This document shows positions 52,777 to 62,221 of a stretch of 64,000 bases of DNA, piece by piece. The position numbers and the translations under genes were made by a program. The DNA lies in contig JACJYO010000002.1 in the NCBI GenBank assembly GCA_020636075.1, forward strand, positions 372,001 through 436,000, given 5' to 3'. Source of the DNA: Lewinellaceae bacterium. Its GTDB lineage: Bacteria; Bacteroidota; Bacteroidia; Chitinophagales; Saprospiraceae. The notes under the pieces were generated by a model. The model did no database searches, was not told where the DNA came from, and worked only from the letters and a program-made list of their open reading frames with translations. Within the stretch, counting starts at the first letter, position 1; every line of letters begins with the position of its first letter.

Positions 52777-53223
52777 ATGCAAGCATCAACTCCGATTTTC
52801 AAAATAATGACAAAGCAGCCCGAAACGGTTTCGCCAAACGAAACCATGGAAGAAGTCCGTCAAGTATTCGAAAAACGCGGATTTCACCATGTGCCGGTAG
52901 TGGAAGGCGAAAAACTGGTTGGTCTGGTCAGCTACACTGACTACCTCCGTCTGGTGCGCTCCGTATTCGACAACAACCAGGAAGTGCGCAGTAACGAACA
53001 AGTACTACATGCAACCATCGTCAGAGAGGTAATGACAACAGATTTACTTTGCCTGTCAAAAAATGACACCGTTGAGGATGCGCTCCGGATTTTTAAAGCC
53101 AATCAATTCCACTCCCTTCCCGTAGTGGACGAATACCAGCACCTTGTCGGGTTAATCACGACCTACGACCTGATGAAAGTACTCGAACGGGTATTCGTCG
53201 GGGAACAATACCCGATTGATTGA
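52777..53223 (+). CDS. CBS-domain protein
   Basis: 148 residues with two CBS modules: PIFKIMTKQPETVSPNETMEEVRQVFEKRGFHHVPVVEGEKLVGLVSYTDYL region (~10-60) and VREVMTTDLLCLSKNDTVEDALRIF...FHSLPVVDEYQHLVGLITTYDLMK (~82-140). CBS pairs bind adenine nucleotides and act as energy or redox sensors; no enzyme domain is attached. The ATG at 52777 is used, as the longer frame starts in the regulatory site. It has its own FNR-like promoter and ends before a bidirectional terminator. Confidence 0.9.
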   Translation: MQASTPIFKIMTKQPETVSPNETMEEVRQVFEKRGFHHVPVVEGEKLVGLVSYTDYLRLVRSVFDNNQEVRSNEQVLHATIVREVMTTDLLCLSKNDTVEDALRIFKANQFHSLPVVDEYQHLVGLITTYDLMKVLERVFVGEQYPID

Positions 53224-53285
53224 CAAAAAAGCTCAGGCAGTGCTTTATGACTTAAGAGTGATAGTTTTTGGTTTTTTGTTAATGA

Positions 53286-53316
53286 AAATGCTCCGGCTCA
53301 TCAAGTCGGAGCATTT
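53286..53316. terminator. bidirectional terminator between the CBS gene and the lamin-tail gene
   Basis: AAATGCTCCG pairs perfectly with CGGAGCATTT (10 bp, 11-base loop), followed on the plus strand by ATTTT and preceded by a TGAA-rich run. It lies between two convergent genes. Confidence 0.8.
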
Positions 53317-53347
53317 ATTTTAACCTATCCCGCCACAAATTGCCAGC

Positions 53348-55972
53348 TCAAAACTGTCGAACCACAGCAAAGGTTTTTTTCTCCTGCCGAACATCGCCTT
53401 GCGGGGCATAAATTTCCAGGAATAAAATATAAATCCCCGGGCGCGCCAGGGTGCCGTCTTCCAGATCACCATCCCAACGCAGAGCGCCTGAAGTGCCAAG
53501 CAACTCTTGCCGGGCCAGGCGTTTGACAGGGATCCCTTGCGCATCAAAAATCGTTATGGTAGCAGCATATCCGGGAGCCGGCGCCTGGTACAAAATATTC
53601 AAAAAATCTTCAAACCCATCGCCATCCGGAGACAGGCGGGGCGGATCGAGTTTTATCAGGTCTTCGCTAATCGTACCGGCGATCTGTTGTGAGTTGGGGC
53701 GGGTTGGCGTGCCAGAGCCAAAAGCCGTCCGTGCTGCGGAGGTCCAATTGGCAGGATCATTGGTTGGCCCGTCAATTCTGATCCGTTCCAGGGAAACGCC
53801 ATTGCGCTCGGAACTGCTATACAGCGCATTGTGATAATCCTCGAAGTAGTCGAACGAATCCAGCGTAACTGATATGCCGTCTTTTGCCCAAAACAGGGTT
53901 ACGTTTCCGGCATCATCCGGTAGAGACGGCAAATTCAGCGGAAAAATCAGCTCCGAACGTACCTGTGCAAACCGGGCCTGAATGTCTGCTGGTTCAGGCG
54001 AAAAAACGACGTACATGCCAGGCAAAAAGAGTCGTTGAAGGGCGATCGGCTCAACATCGGCGCCATTGGAAAAATTAGCCAAAAAGCAATTTTGCCAGTC
54101 AATTAATTTATCGCTGCGGTTATATAATTCAACAAAATCCACACCGCCGGTAGCCGGATTAAACAACACTTCGTTGATCACCACATCCAACGGCTCCGGT
54201 TTTTCCGGCAATCCAATCCGCAACGTATCAGCATCGGACGCACTGTTCCCACTGCAATCCTGCAAAACAGCCGTAGCCGTAAACGCGTAAACTACACCCG
54301 TTTCCAGCGGTTCCCCCAGTGTGATTACCACTTCCTGCCGATCAGTGTTTGAAAGGGTCGCCGAAAGGATAGTGCGGGAGGGATCAATCCGGTAGGCGGC
54401 TGTATTCATGGCTGCGAACTGGTCCAACCCTTCAGAAAACGTCGCCCGCAGCGTGGTAGAGTTTTCAGGGAAAACAGCCAACAATCGGGGTGGCTCCAGG
54501 TCGTCGGTCACCTGAAGCGATGCATTTTGAATTCCCGGAGTACCGCCTGGTAAAACGGTGCAGGATTGCCAGTTTTCAGCGCCCAGGCAGGGCAATTCCG
54601 GATTGATCCGTTCGAGGCTCCAACCACCGTTGCGCTTGTTGGCATCAGCATGCCAGTCCACCGCATACGCAACCTGGTCGATCACCGCCCCCTGCTGATT
54701 TGTCAGTACCAACACATCGCCATCATTGTTCAACGACGGGAAACCTGCCATGGCTACGGTTCGGCTAGTCACCGCTTGCATAGCTGGAGCGTTGGCCGGG
54801 GTGGTCAAAACAACAAAAGAATCCGGATGCAGGATAAACGCCGGCAGGCTCTGTGGAGTACCGCCATCCGACAACAGCAGCGTTTTTAAATCAATTGTTT
54901 TTGAACTGCGATTATATAACTCCAGCCATTCTACTTCCGGCAAGCCGGCGGAAGGCGAAGGGTCTGCCATAATTTCATTGATCAACAAGTCGAATTCAGC
55001 CGCAGTACTCACCAGCACATACTGAAAGTTTACGCTTTGCACACCGCTGACATTTCCCAGCGTATCCGCAACCTGGTTGGTTTCCAGGACATAATTTCCC
55101 GTATTTAATGCCCCGGCAAGTTGCAAACGAACCTGTTGACGCCCGCCGCCCGAAAACGCCGCTGCCTGCGGATTGCCCAACCCGACAATGGTATAGTTTC
55201 CAGGATTAAGCGCTGAAGCCGAGTCCAGGTCTTCATTGAAATTGACTAAGAGTTCGGTGGCGGCATTCGCCTGAGCACCTAGGAGCACCGGCGGGTCCGT
55301 ATCAGGAATCCGCGGTTGAATGGAAATATTATCGAAGAAAAACTTGTCTTTTCGCGTAGCGGTATACAGGCAATAAAAACCAAAATACCGGGATGGGCCA
55401 CCGCCATATTGTGCATCCTGGGCAGTTCCCTGTAGTGCGTAGGCGCCGCCGTTTGCGGCTGCTTCCAGCTGCCAGTTGCCTTGGGTGGTGCGCATCACCC
55501 GCAATTGGATCGAAACCGGATCGTTGGCAACGAATCCGGGAACACCGGTGGCCAAAAGCGTACTTCCAGAGGCGCCGTCCTGCCGGAAAAAACGCAGCGC
55601 GTCGGCTGTGCCATTTTCACCTATTTCCAGGTAATATCCATTTGCCTGTAACAAATTAGCCTGATCGGCCAGGAGATAAATTCGCAACAAATTGGACGCC
55701 GAGGGGGCAAATTCAAGCCGTACATCCAGATGCCAAACAGCACTGTCAGGTATGTTGCCTTCGACAGCCAACGTTGAGGTCCCCGCATCCGGGGCATTGA
55801 GTTGCAACTCGCCGGCAGGATTCACGATGAATGCACCCAGGTTTCCCTGCCATGCCGGATTATTCGTGAAATTTCCATCAGAAAAATCGTCGGCAATTTG
55901 TGCAAACAGTCCGGAATTGGCGTTAGAACAAAAAACAAGAATATGAATCAGAAAAACGATCGAACGGTGCAT
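53348..55972 (-). CDS. secreted lamin-tail domain protein with C-terminal type IX-like sorting domain
   Basis: 874 residues. Signal peptide (SIVFLIHILVFCSNANSGLFAQ); a lectin-like beta-sandwich ~25-220 (LRIYLLADQANLLQANGYYLEI; KFFFDNISIQPRIP); Ig-like segments; a first lamin-tail domain ~329 (LLINEIMADPSPSAGLPEVEWLELYNRSSK); Ig-like ~495-590; a second lamin-tail domain ~596 (VVINEVLFNPATGGVDFVELYNRSDK); and a C-terminal region from ~780 with LSPDGDGFEDFLNILY and PGIYILFLEIY. Such lamin-tail proteins are exported adhesins or nuclease-associated proteins in Bacteroidota. Its start region overlaps the divergent SH3-domain gene by 30 bases. Confidence 0.85.
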   Translation of the reverse strand: MHRSIVFLIHILVFCSNANSGLFAQIADDFSDGNFTNNPAWQGNLGAFIVNPAGELQLNAPDAGTSTLAVEGNIPDSAVWHLDVRLEFAPSASNLLRIYLLADQANLLQANGYYLEIGENGTADALRFFRQDGASGSTLLATGVPGFVANDPVSIQLRVMRTTQGNWQLEAAANGGAYALQGTAQDAQYGGGPSRYFGFYCLYTATRKDKFFFDNISIQPRIPDTDPPVLLGAQANAATELLVNFNEDLDSASALNPGNYTIVGLGNPQAAAFSGGGRQQVRLQLAGALNTGNYVLETNQVADTLGNVSGVQSVNFQYVLVSTAAEFDLLINEIMADPSPSAGLPEVEWLELYNRSSKTIDLKTLLLSDGGTPQSLPAFILHPDSFVVLTTPANAPAMQAVTSRTVAMAGFPSLNNDGDVLVLTNQQGAVIDQVAYAVDWHADANKRNGGWSLERINPELPCLGAENWQSCTVLPGGTPGIQNASLQVTDDLEPPRLLAVFPENSTTLRATFSEGLDQFAAMNTAAYRIDPSRTILSATLSNTDRQEVVITLGEPLETGVVYAFTATAVLQDCSGNSASDADTLRIGLPEKPEPLDVVINEVLFNPATGGVDFVELYNRSDKLIDWQNCFLANFSNGADVEPIALQRLFLPGMYVVFSPEPADIQARFAQVRSELIFPLNLPSLPDDAGNVTLFWAKDGISVTLDSFDYFEDYHNALYSSSERNGVSLERIRIDGPTNDPANWTSAARTAFGSGTPTRPNSQQIAGTISEDLIKLDPPRLSPDGDGFEDFLNILYQAPAPGYAATITIFDAQGIPVKRLARQELLGTSGALRWDGDLEDGTLARPGIYILFLEIYAPQGDVRQEKKTFAVVRQF

Positions 55973-57103
55973 AAGTTATTTTTTGGCCAGCCCAAGGTAC
56001 GGTTGTCCGGAATTATTGGCAGTTCCATTTCGGGTCTTTTGCTCATGGGCGCATTAAGTTTTACCAGCCTGTTGGGCTTGTTTGGGTGTAAGAATCAGGC
56101 AAAAAACTCCGGGCATCCGATCCTGATCGTTAGTTACCCGGTGTCGCTGCGCGAACAAGCCGATGAAAAAAGCGCTGAAATTGAACAGCTGGAAAGTGGC
56201 GATGAACTGGCCGATTTGAACCGGACCAGTCGTTTTTTGGCCAGCATTTATCTGGATGGGCGCCTGCGGCAGGAGCCCTGGCTTTGGGTGGAAACGAGTT
56301 CGGGCCGGCAAGGTTGGGTATTTGCCGGAGCAGTTTTGCCGGAAGGCACAAATACGGATCAACAACTCAACTGGGTTTTGGAGAAACGGTTTCAGGCATT
56401 ATTTGGCCTGCAATTGTCCCAACGTTGGAAAGCCTGGACATCGCGCAAGGATTTAATAACTACCGACTCTGCCTTTGCACAGGTGTTGCGTGAGGGAATG
56501 GCACTGCAGGATACGCTCAATCAATTGATGGCAACCTTAGCTACACGCGATCCTGGTCAAACACCACCAGATATGTACTGGCTTGGCGACTCATCGCCTT
56601 ATTTTATAATCCAGCAAATCCCCAACCAAAACAGTTATAGCCTGTTCCTTGATTATAAAGCGGTAGGCAAACAAGCAACTCAAACAAGCGGCGAAGAGGA
56701 TGACAGGTTTGCACAAATCGGTTTCTTAACCTTCCCGCTCGACAGCATTGGATCCACCTTGCCCGCCTGGGTATTTCCCCTGAGTTTGGAGGAAAGCTGC
56801 AGTAATCTTGGCGCTGGAATGCACTTCAACATATTGCGTGCCATTGACCAGACCCTGCAAAAAGGGAAGCTTTTCGCGCCGGAATTAATGGCGCTGAAAA
56901 ATTGGATTCTGGACGATATCCTCGATAAAGATCGCAGCTATTGGCAGCCTCAGGAAAAAATACTGACGGAACTCGGGCAAATCCGAAAAGCTAAACTCAC
57001 TTGTCTGACTGCACGTGACCAATTGGCGCTTGAAGCACGGCAAGCCATGTTTGAGTCGCCGGAAAAAAACAACCTGCATCTTAATCGGCGCACCGGAGAA
57101 TGA
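55943..57103 (+). CDS. SH3-domain exported protein of unknown function
   Basis: About 386 residues from ATG 55943. A hydrophobic stretch follows (GLLLMGALSFTSLLGLFGC), where the Cys could serve as a lipobox. Residues ~55-135 form a bacterial SH3-like domain (VSYPVSLREQADEKSAEIEQL; LWVETSSGRQGWVFAGAVLPEG). The rest, ~150-386, is helical with no family I recognise (MYWLGDSSPYFIIQQIPN; LVFPLSLEESC-like). The start is uncertain because it would place 30 bases on top of the divergent lamin-tail start; TTG near 56005 or ATG 56045 are alternatives. Confidence 0.65.
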   Translation: MNQKNDRTVHKLFFGQPKVRLSGIIGSSISGLLLMGALSFTSLLGLFGCKNQAKNSGHPILIVSYPVSLREQADEKSAEIEQLESGDELADLNRTSRFLASIYLDGRLRQEPWLWVETSSGRQGWVFAGAVLPEGTNTDQQLNWVLEKRFQALFGLQLSQRWKAWTSRKDLITTDSAFAQVLREGMALQDTLNQLMATLATRDPGQTPPDMYWLGDSSPYFIIQQIPNQNSYSLFLDYKAVGKQATQTSGEEDDRFAQIGFLTFPLDSIGSTLPAWVFPLSLEESCSNLGAGMHFNILRAIDQTLQKGKLFAPELMALKNWILDDILDKDRSYWQPQEKILTELGQIRKAKLTCLTARDQLALEARQAMFESPEKNNLHLNRRTGE

Positions 57104-57206
57104 GTGTATTAGGTATTTCACCTTAGTTTTACACCCAGACTACGACTTGGCTTGTCTGATTTTTATGTACGATGCAATTTGACAAAAACAAATTCACTTT
57201 CCCTTT

Positions 57207-58193
57207 ATGGATAAAATGATTTCCCGATTTCCCGAACAATTGGAAGAAGCGCTCCAGTTGGCTGAAAATGCAAGTTTCACGAAACACAATGCCGCAATTC
57301 GCACCGTTTTGATCTGTGGGTTGGGCGGCAGTGGTATCGGCGGCAACTTTGTTCAGGACTTAACCGGCGCCGAATGCAAAGTGCCGATAATCGTAAACAA
57401 AGGTTACCTGGCCCCGCATTGGGCGAACAAACATACGCTTGCCATTTGTTCCTCGTACAGCGGCAATACGGAAGAAACGCTACAGGTTTTTGATCAGTTG
57501 GTAACTACAGGTGCTAAAATTGTTTGTGTGACATCGGGTGGCCAACTGCTTGAGCGCGCCAAAAAACATGGGTTCGACTATATCCAGGTTCCCGGTGGCT
57601 GGAGCAGCCCGCGCGCCTGCCTTGGCTATTCCATAGTGGCCCAACTGGCAGTGTTGCGCGGTGCAAAATTGATCAAAGGGAAGATTTTCCGGCAAATTGA
57701 AGCCGCACGAAAATTGCTGATTAAAGATCAAGCCGATATTCAAAAGCGTGCGCAGAAACTCGCTGGTTTCCTGGCAGAAAAAACGCCGGTTTTATATTGC
57801 GCCGACCACATCGAAGCCGTAGCCGTTCGCTGGCGCCAGCAAATCAATGAAAATGCAAAAATGCTGTGCTGGCACCACGTTATCCCGGAAATGAACCACA
57901 ACGAATTAGTGGGCTGGCGACTCAACCGGCCGGATCTTGCCGTGGTATGGTTGCGCAATCGCAACGACAACGCACGCACTGCAGTACGCATGAACATCAA
58001 CAAAGAAATTATCGAGCACTTTACGCATACTTCAATCGAGCTGTACTCCAAAGGCAAATCGCTGCCAGAGCAAATTATGTATCTGGTCCATCTGGGCGAC
58101 TGGACTTCCTTCTTCCTCGCCCAAGCCCGCGGCGTTGATCCGGTGGAGATCAAAGTGATTGATTTTTTGAAATCCGAACTCGCAAAAGTGTAA
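57207..58193 (+). CDS. bifunctional phosphoglucose/phosphomannose isomerase
   Basis: 328 residues. The family start is RTVLICGLGGSGIGGNFVQDL, then ICSSYSGNTEETLQVFDQ, SSPRACLGYSIVAQLAV, and the region with the catalytic Glu and His pattern EMNHNELVGW. It interconverts fructose-6-P with glucose-6-P and mannose-6-P in the cytoplasm. It starts 103 bases after the SH3 gene. The next gene, 14 bases on, encodes a separate conventional phosphoglucose isomerase, so two glycolytic isomerases of different subfamilies sit in tandem. Confidence 0.9.
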   Translation: MDKMISRFPEQLEEALQLAENASFTKHNAAIRTVLICGLGGSGIGGNFVQDLTGAECKVPIIVNKGYLAPHWANKHTLAICSSYSGNTEETLQVFDQLVTTGAKIVCVTSGGQLLERAKKHGFDYIQVPGGWSSPRACLGYSIVAQLAVLRGAKLIKGKIFRQIEAARKLLIKDQADIQKRAQKLAGFLAEKTPVLYCADHIEAVAVRWRQQINENAKMLCWHHVIPEMNHNELVGWRLNRPDLAVVWLRNRNDNARTAVRMNINKEIIEHFTHTSIELYSKGKSLPEQIMYLVHLGDWTSFFLAQARGVDPVEIKVIDFLKSELAKV

Positions 58194-58207
58194 ACATTCA
58201 GTCTACC

Positions 58208-59512
58208 ATGGCACCTATTTCACTCGACCTTACCCATACCAACGATTTTATTCAACCCGCTGAATTTGAAGCCCTGAAGCCGCTCTTGCAGGCTGCAGCG
58301 GCTGTGCTGGACAAGCGTACTGGTCCGGGCAATGAATTTCTGGGCTGGCTTGACCTTCCTGTAAACTATGACAAGGCAGAATTCACACGTATCCTGCAGG
58401 CAGCCCAACGCATCCGGGAACAGAGTACCGTGCTTGTTGTGATCGGTATTGGAGGCTCCTATCTGGGCGCTAAAGCAGCCCTGGAATTTTGCCAACCAAC
58501 ACCGGCATTGGCGAAGCCTGGAAATGCTGGCACGGTTGATATCTGTTTTGCCGGCACCAATTTGAGTGCGCCTTATTTGAACCAACTGCTGGACGGATTG
58601 AAGGACAGGGATTTTTCGGTGAACGTCATTTCCAAATCCGGCACAACGACAGAACCGGCTATTGCTTTTCGGCTTTTAAAAAAACTGCTTGAAAAAAAGT
58701 ACGGGAAGGACGGCGCACGCGCGCGCATATATGCCACAACTGACCGGTCTAAAGGCGCCTTGAAAACCCTGGCCGATCGCGAAGATTACGAAACATTTGT
58801 GGTGCCCGATGATGTGGGCGGTCGCTTTTCTGTGCTTACCGCTGTCGGTTTATTGCCGCTTGCGGCCGCCGGAATAGATGTTGATCAATTGATGCGCGGC
58901 GCGGCCGATGCCCGTGTGCATTTTCAAAATACTGACTTTGCACAAAACACAGTTTTGCAATATGTCGCCGCGCGAAATATCCTGCATCGCAAAGGCAAGG
59001 CCATTGAGATGTTGATTAACTATGAGCCGCGGCTGCACTTTCTTGCCGAATGGTGGAAACAACTTTACGGAGAAAGTGAAGGCAAAGACGGGAAAGGGAT
59101 TTTCCCTGCCAGCGCTGATTTCACCAGCGACTTGCATTCACTCGGCCAATATATTCAGGACGGCCGCAGGCACTTGTTTGAAACCCTGCTTGAAATTCAA
59201 AATCCGGAATCCGATATCGTGCTGGAAGCGGAAGATGATGACCTGGATGGCTTGAATTACCTCGCAGGAAAGACCTTGGACTATGTCAACAAAAAAGCCG
59301 CTGAAGGCACATTGGAAGCCCACGTAGCCGGTGGCGTCCCCAACCTGAAAATCACCATTCCGGAAGCAACCCCTTACTACCTGGGTCAATTGTTCTATTT
59401 TTTTGAAAAAGCCTGTGCTGTAAGCGGTTACTTGCTTGGGGTAAATCCTTTCGATCAACCCGGCGTGGAAGCGTATAAGAAAAACATGTTTCGGCTTTTA
59501 GGGAAAAAGTAG
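58208..59512 (+). CDS. pgi: glucose-6-phosphate isomerase
   Basis: 434 residues, the short bacterial type. Seen: VVIGIGGSYLGAKAALEFCQ, VNVISKSGTTTEPAIAFRLLKK, GRFSVLTAVGLLPLAAAGID, the active-site region FPASADFTSDLHSLGQYIQDG, and the C-terminus NPFDQPGVEAYKKNMFRLLG. It isomerises glucose-6-P to fructose-6-P. It directly follows the bifunctional isomerase gene (14-base gap), so an operon is likely. It is convergent with the membrane protein gene at 59524 (11-base gap). Confidence 0.96.
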   Translation: MAPISLDLTHTNDFIQPAEFEALKPLLQAAAAVLDKRTGPGNEFLGWLDLPVNYDKAEFTRILQAAQRIREQSTVLVVIGIGGSYLGAKAALEFCQPTPALAKPGNAGTVDICFAGTNLSAPYLNQLLDGLKDRDFSVNVISKSGTTTEPAIAFRLLKKLLEKKYGKDGARARIYATTDRSKGALKTLADREDYETFVVPDDVGGRFSVLTAVGLLPLAAAGIDVDQLMRGAADARVHFQNTDFAQNTVLQYVAARNILHRKGKAIEMLINYEPRLHFLAEWWKQLYGESEGKDGKGIFPASADFTSDLHSLGQYIQDGRRHLFETLLEIQNPESDIVLEAEDDDLDGLNYLAGKTLDYVNKKAAEGTLEAHVAGGVPNLKITIPEATPYYLGQLFYFFEKACAVSGYLLGVNPFDQPGVEAYKKNMFRLLGKK

Positions 59513-59523
59513 TCTGGAATTGA

Positions 59524-60948
59524 TCAGTTGGGCGAATACGGGGTATAACCGGAACGGTCTTGACAATTGAAATAGCGTTTGGGTAACGCTTCGAAAGGGT
59601 AATTTTTGAATTCACCCAGGAACAAATCCGGCTCGTTGCGCAGGCTGTCAAACCGCCACGCTGCTTCGTCGATGATCAGGCAGCGGGCACTATCGGGGTG
59701 TTCCAGTGCCGACAACAAAAGAAACTCATATGCCGATCCCCAGGAAAGTATCAAGGTGTCCATGGGCGCCTGTTCTTCCGTCAGGATTAGTTTCCGGTTC
59801 GGTAGACTTGCTGTTTTTTCCAAAATCCCTTGCTCCCAATTTACGCGGGCCGACCAATTGCGGTGTGCCAACGTGATCCGTAAAAGTCCCAAAGCCGATA
59901 TCCCTGCAATTGCAAGCCAAATCCGTTTTTCCGGCAGGGTACCCGGCAACACGTCAAAGATCAACGGCACTGCGGTGAAAATAGCAAGCGGCAGGTACAG
60001 GTTTTCCAGGTAAAACTGGTTGTCGCCCTGGTGAAAGGGCACATTTACCAGCAAAACAAAACCGATCGGCGCAAAAGTGGCCAATACCGCCTTCAACCAC
60101 TGTTTTTTCCAGATATAAAAACCTGTATTCACTGCGGTCAATATAGGAACCAGGTAATAATCAAAAAGGCACCATTGCAGAAAATCCCGGTTGCTTTTGA
60201 TAGCAAACCAATGGGGCCATAACGCGCCGTAAGCCTTGGCCCGTTCCAACGACATCGCATCGTACCAGTCGAGTTTCAGAACTTTATATTTTACCAATGC
60301 AGTTATCAAAAAAATCAGGGCGGCGCATAAAAAAAGTGTTCGGTTCCCCTTGCTGCGTTGTTTCTCAAAAAAGAAAAACATGGCGCAAAACAGCATGGCA
60401 TACAGCACCATCGGGTGAAAGTAAAAAGCCGCAATCAGCGCCACAATGCACACCGGATACTCCCACCACCGGAGGGCCTTTATTTCCCCTTTAAAATCCA
60501 GCCAGGCCAAAATCAGGATCAAAAAGGCCAAACCCTGTGGCATTTCGGAGAGCCAATAAAACGTGTGTGTCGTCATCAACGTGGAAAGCAACACAAGAAC
60601 CAAAGCCCATTTCCACTGCCGGAGCCCAAGAGTGATGATCAGGAAAATCAAAAAATAATACAAAACGTGCCCCAGGGAATAACTGTACAAAACTGCCTTT
60701 AAAGGCAAGTTGATCGCTTGGGCAGCCCAGGCAAAAAATTGTGTGCCGGCAGCACCAAATCGACCACTTTGGATTTGAAGGCTCCCTGTACGCAAAATTT
60801 GGAACGTTTGAAAAGCCATATCCAGCACTGCCATTCGTTCCAAATAAAAAACGGCTGCCAACACGAGTAGGATCATGTAGACAGCCGTTCCAAGAAGTGT
60901 GGTTTGGCGAAAGCCGGATAGTGGTTGAGGGCTGAGGCGGAAATTCAT
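59524..60948 (-). CDS. polytopic membrane protein of unknown function
   Basis: 474 residues with about ten hydrophobic helices: LLGTAVYMILLVLAAVFYL, LYYFLIFLIITLGL, WALVLVLLSTLMTTHTFYW, LAFLILILAWLDF, IVALIAAFYFHPMVLYAMLFCAMFFFF, and others. The C-terminal ~110 residues are soluble (WGSAYEFLLLSALEHPDSARC; EAAWRFDSLRNEPDLFLGE). The size and topology recall GT-C proteins, but no acidic catalytic loop like that of ArnT/PMT is clear (LERMAVLDMAF is the nearest). Function unknown; inner membrane. Confidence 0.75.
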   Translation of the reverse strand: MNFRLSPQPLSGFRQTTLLGTAVYMILLVLAAVFYLERMAVLDMAFQTFQILRTGSLQIQSGRFGAAGTQFFAWAAQAINLPLKAVLYSYSLGHVLYYFLIFLIITLGLRQWKWALVLVLLSTLMTTHTFYWLSEMPQGLAFLILILAWLDFKGEIKALRWWEYPVCIVALIAAFYFHPMVLYAMLFCAMFFFFEKQRSKGNRTLFLCAALIFLITALVKYKVLKLDWYDAMSLERAKAYGALWPHWFAIKSNRDFLQWCLFDYYLVPILTAVNTGFYIWKKQWLKAVLATFAPIGFVLLVNVPFHQGDNQFYLENLYLPLAIFTAVPLIFDVLPGTLPEKRIWLAIAGISALGLLRITLAHRNWSARVNWEQGILEKTASLPNRKLILTEEQAPMDTLILSWGSAYEFLLLSALEHPDSARCLIIDEAAWRFDSLRNEPDLFLGEFKNYPFEALPKRYFNCQDRSGYTPYSPN

Positions 60949-61000
60949 ATGCTGGCAAATTTAGGCAGGAAACATTTGCCTAATACCGCAAAATAAATCT

Positions 61001-62179
61001 TTACACCCGTTCAATAACGATGGCCGTTGCCCCACCGCCACCATTGCAAATGGCGGCAAGTCCAAGGCTACCGTCTTTTTGATGTAAGACGTTGTTCAGC
61101 GTCGTCACGATCCGCGCGCCGGAAGCGCCTAGGGGATGCCCCAGCGATACTGCTCCTCCGAAAACATTTGTTTTGTCGTGCGGCACATTGAGCACTTGTT
61201 CGAAGGCCATGGTTACCACGGAGAACGCTTCATTCACCTCGAAAAAGTCAATGTCAGATTGTTGAACACCGGCCATTTCCAAGGCTTTCGGCGCGGCAAT
61301 TGTCGGTGTTGTGGTAAACCATTCGGGCTCCTGTTCCGCATCAGCGAAACCGCGAATTTTAGCGACTGGTTTCAGTCCGTATTTTTTTACGGCTTCCGCG
61401 CTGGCCAGGATCAATGCGGACGCGCCATCGTTGATCGTGCTGGCATTGGCGGCCGTAACTGTGCCATCCGGTGTAAAAGCCGGACGCAGGGCCGGGATTT
61501 TTTCAAACTGCACTTTTTTGTACTCCTCATCTGTACTGACCAGAACCGGGTCACCTTTGCGTTGCGGAATTGCCACAGGCACAATTTCGGCGCTCATAAA
61601 ACCGCCATCAGTAGCAGCTGCCGCCCGTTTGTAGGAGTCTATTGCAAAGGCATCCTGCGCTTCCCGGCTGATCTTGTACCTGGTGGCTGTGGCATCTGCG
61701 CAAACGCCCATGGCTTTTTGATTGTACACGTCAACCAGACCGTCTTTGGCCAGTCCATCGACCAATTCAGCATTGCCGTATTTGTAGCCCCAACGGGCAT
61801 TAGGAACATAATATGGGATCTGTGACATGTTTTCCATACCGCCTGCCACAACTATTTCATTGATCCCCAGCATGATGCTTTGCGCGCCAAAAGTTATGGC
61901 TTTCATGCCCGAGGCACACACTTTATTGATCGTGGTACAAGGTACATTGACCGGCAAACCGGCATAAACTGCAGCCTGACGGGCAGGCGCCTGACCGAGA
62001 TTGGCACTGACAACATTGCCCATCAACACCTCATTCACCCAGTCTACCTGCACTCCCGATCTTTCCAGCGCGCCTTTAATGGCGTTCGCACCCAATTGGG
62101 TTGCACTTATTGAAGACAACACCCCGCCGAAACTGCCAATTGGTGTTCGCACAGCCGCAACTATAAATACCTCTTTCAT
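61001..62179 (-). CDS. acetyl-CoA C-acetyltransferase (thiolase)
   Basis: 392 residues. Start EVFIVAAVRTPIGSFGGVLS; the nucleophile Cys in INKVCASGMKAITFGAQSI; AGGMENMSQIPY; the second half with TPDGTVTAANASTINDGASA; catalytic His in AVSLGHPLGASGARIV; and the second Cys in GLAAICNGGGGATAIVIE. It condenses two acetyl-CoA or cleaves acetoacetyl-CoA. ATG at 62179 is set by an exact -7 box at 62214-62221 on this strand, which lies inside the longer open frame. No other fatty-acid genes are adjacent. Confidence 0.94.
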   Translation of the reverse strand: MKEVFIVAAVRTPIGSFGGVLSSISATQLGANAIKGALERSGVQVDWVNEVLMGNVVSANLGQAPARQAAVYAGLPVNVPCTTINKVCASGMKAITFGAQSIMLGINEIVVAGGMENMSQIPYYVPNARWGYKYGNAELVDGLAKDGLVDVYNQKAMGVCADATATRYKISREAQDAFAIDSYKRAAAATDGGFMSAEIVPVAIPQRKGDPVLVSTDEEYKKVQFEKIPALRPAFTPDGTVTAANASTINDGASALILASAEAVKKYGLKPVAKIRGFADAEQEPEWFTTTPTIAAPKALEMAGVQQSDIDFFEVNEAFSVVTMAFEQVLNVPHDKTNVFGGAVSLGHPLGASGARIVTTLNNVLHQKDGSLGLAAICNGGGGATAIVIERV

Positions 62180-62213
62180 GAATATTTGTTTGTATGGTTT
62201 GTGAATTCGGGGG

Positions 62214-62221
62214 CAAAGGTA
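62214..62221 (-). promoter_or_regulatory. Bacteroidota -7 box that fixes the thiolase start
   Basis: TACCTTTG on the minus strand, an exact consensus match, 34 bases upstream of the ATG at 62179. TTGG lies 17 bases before it as a possible -33 element. Confidence 0.65.

Noticed and set aside
61136..61825. 229-codon plus-strand frame opposite thiolase
   Set aside because: The thiolase on the other strand has all catalytic motifs; this frame resembles no family and has no promoter.
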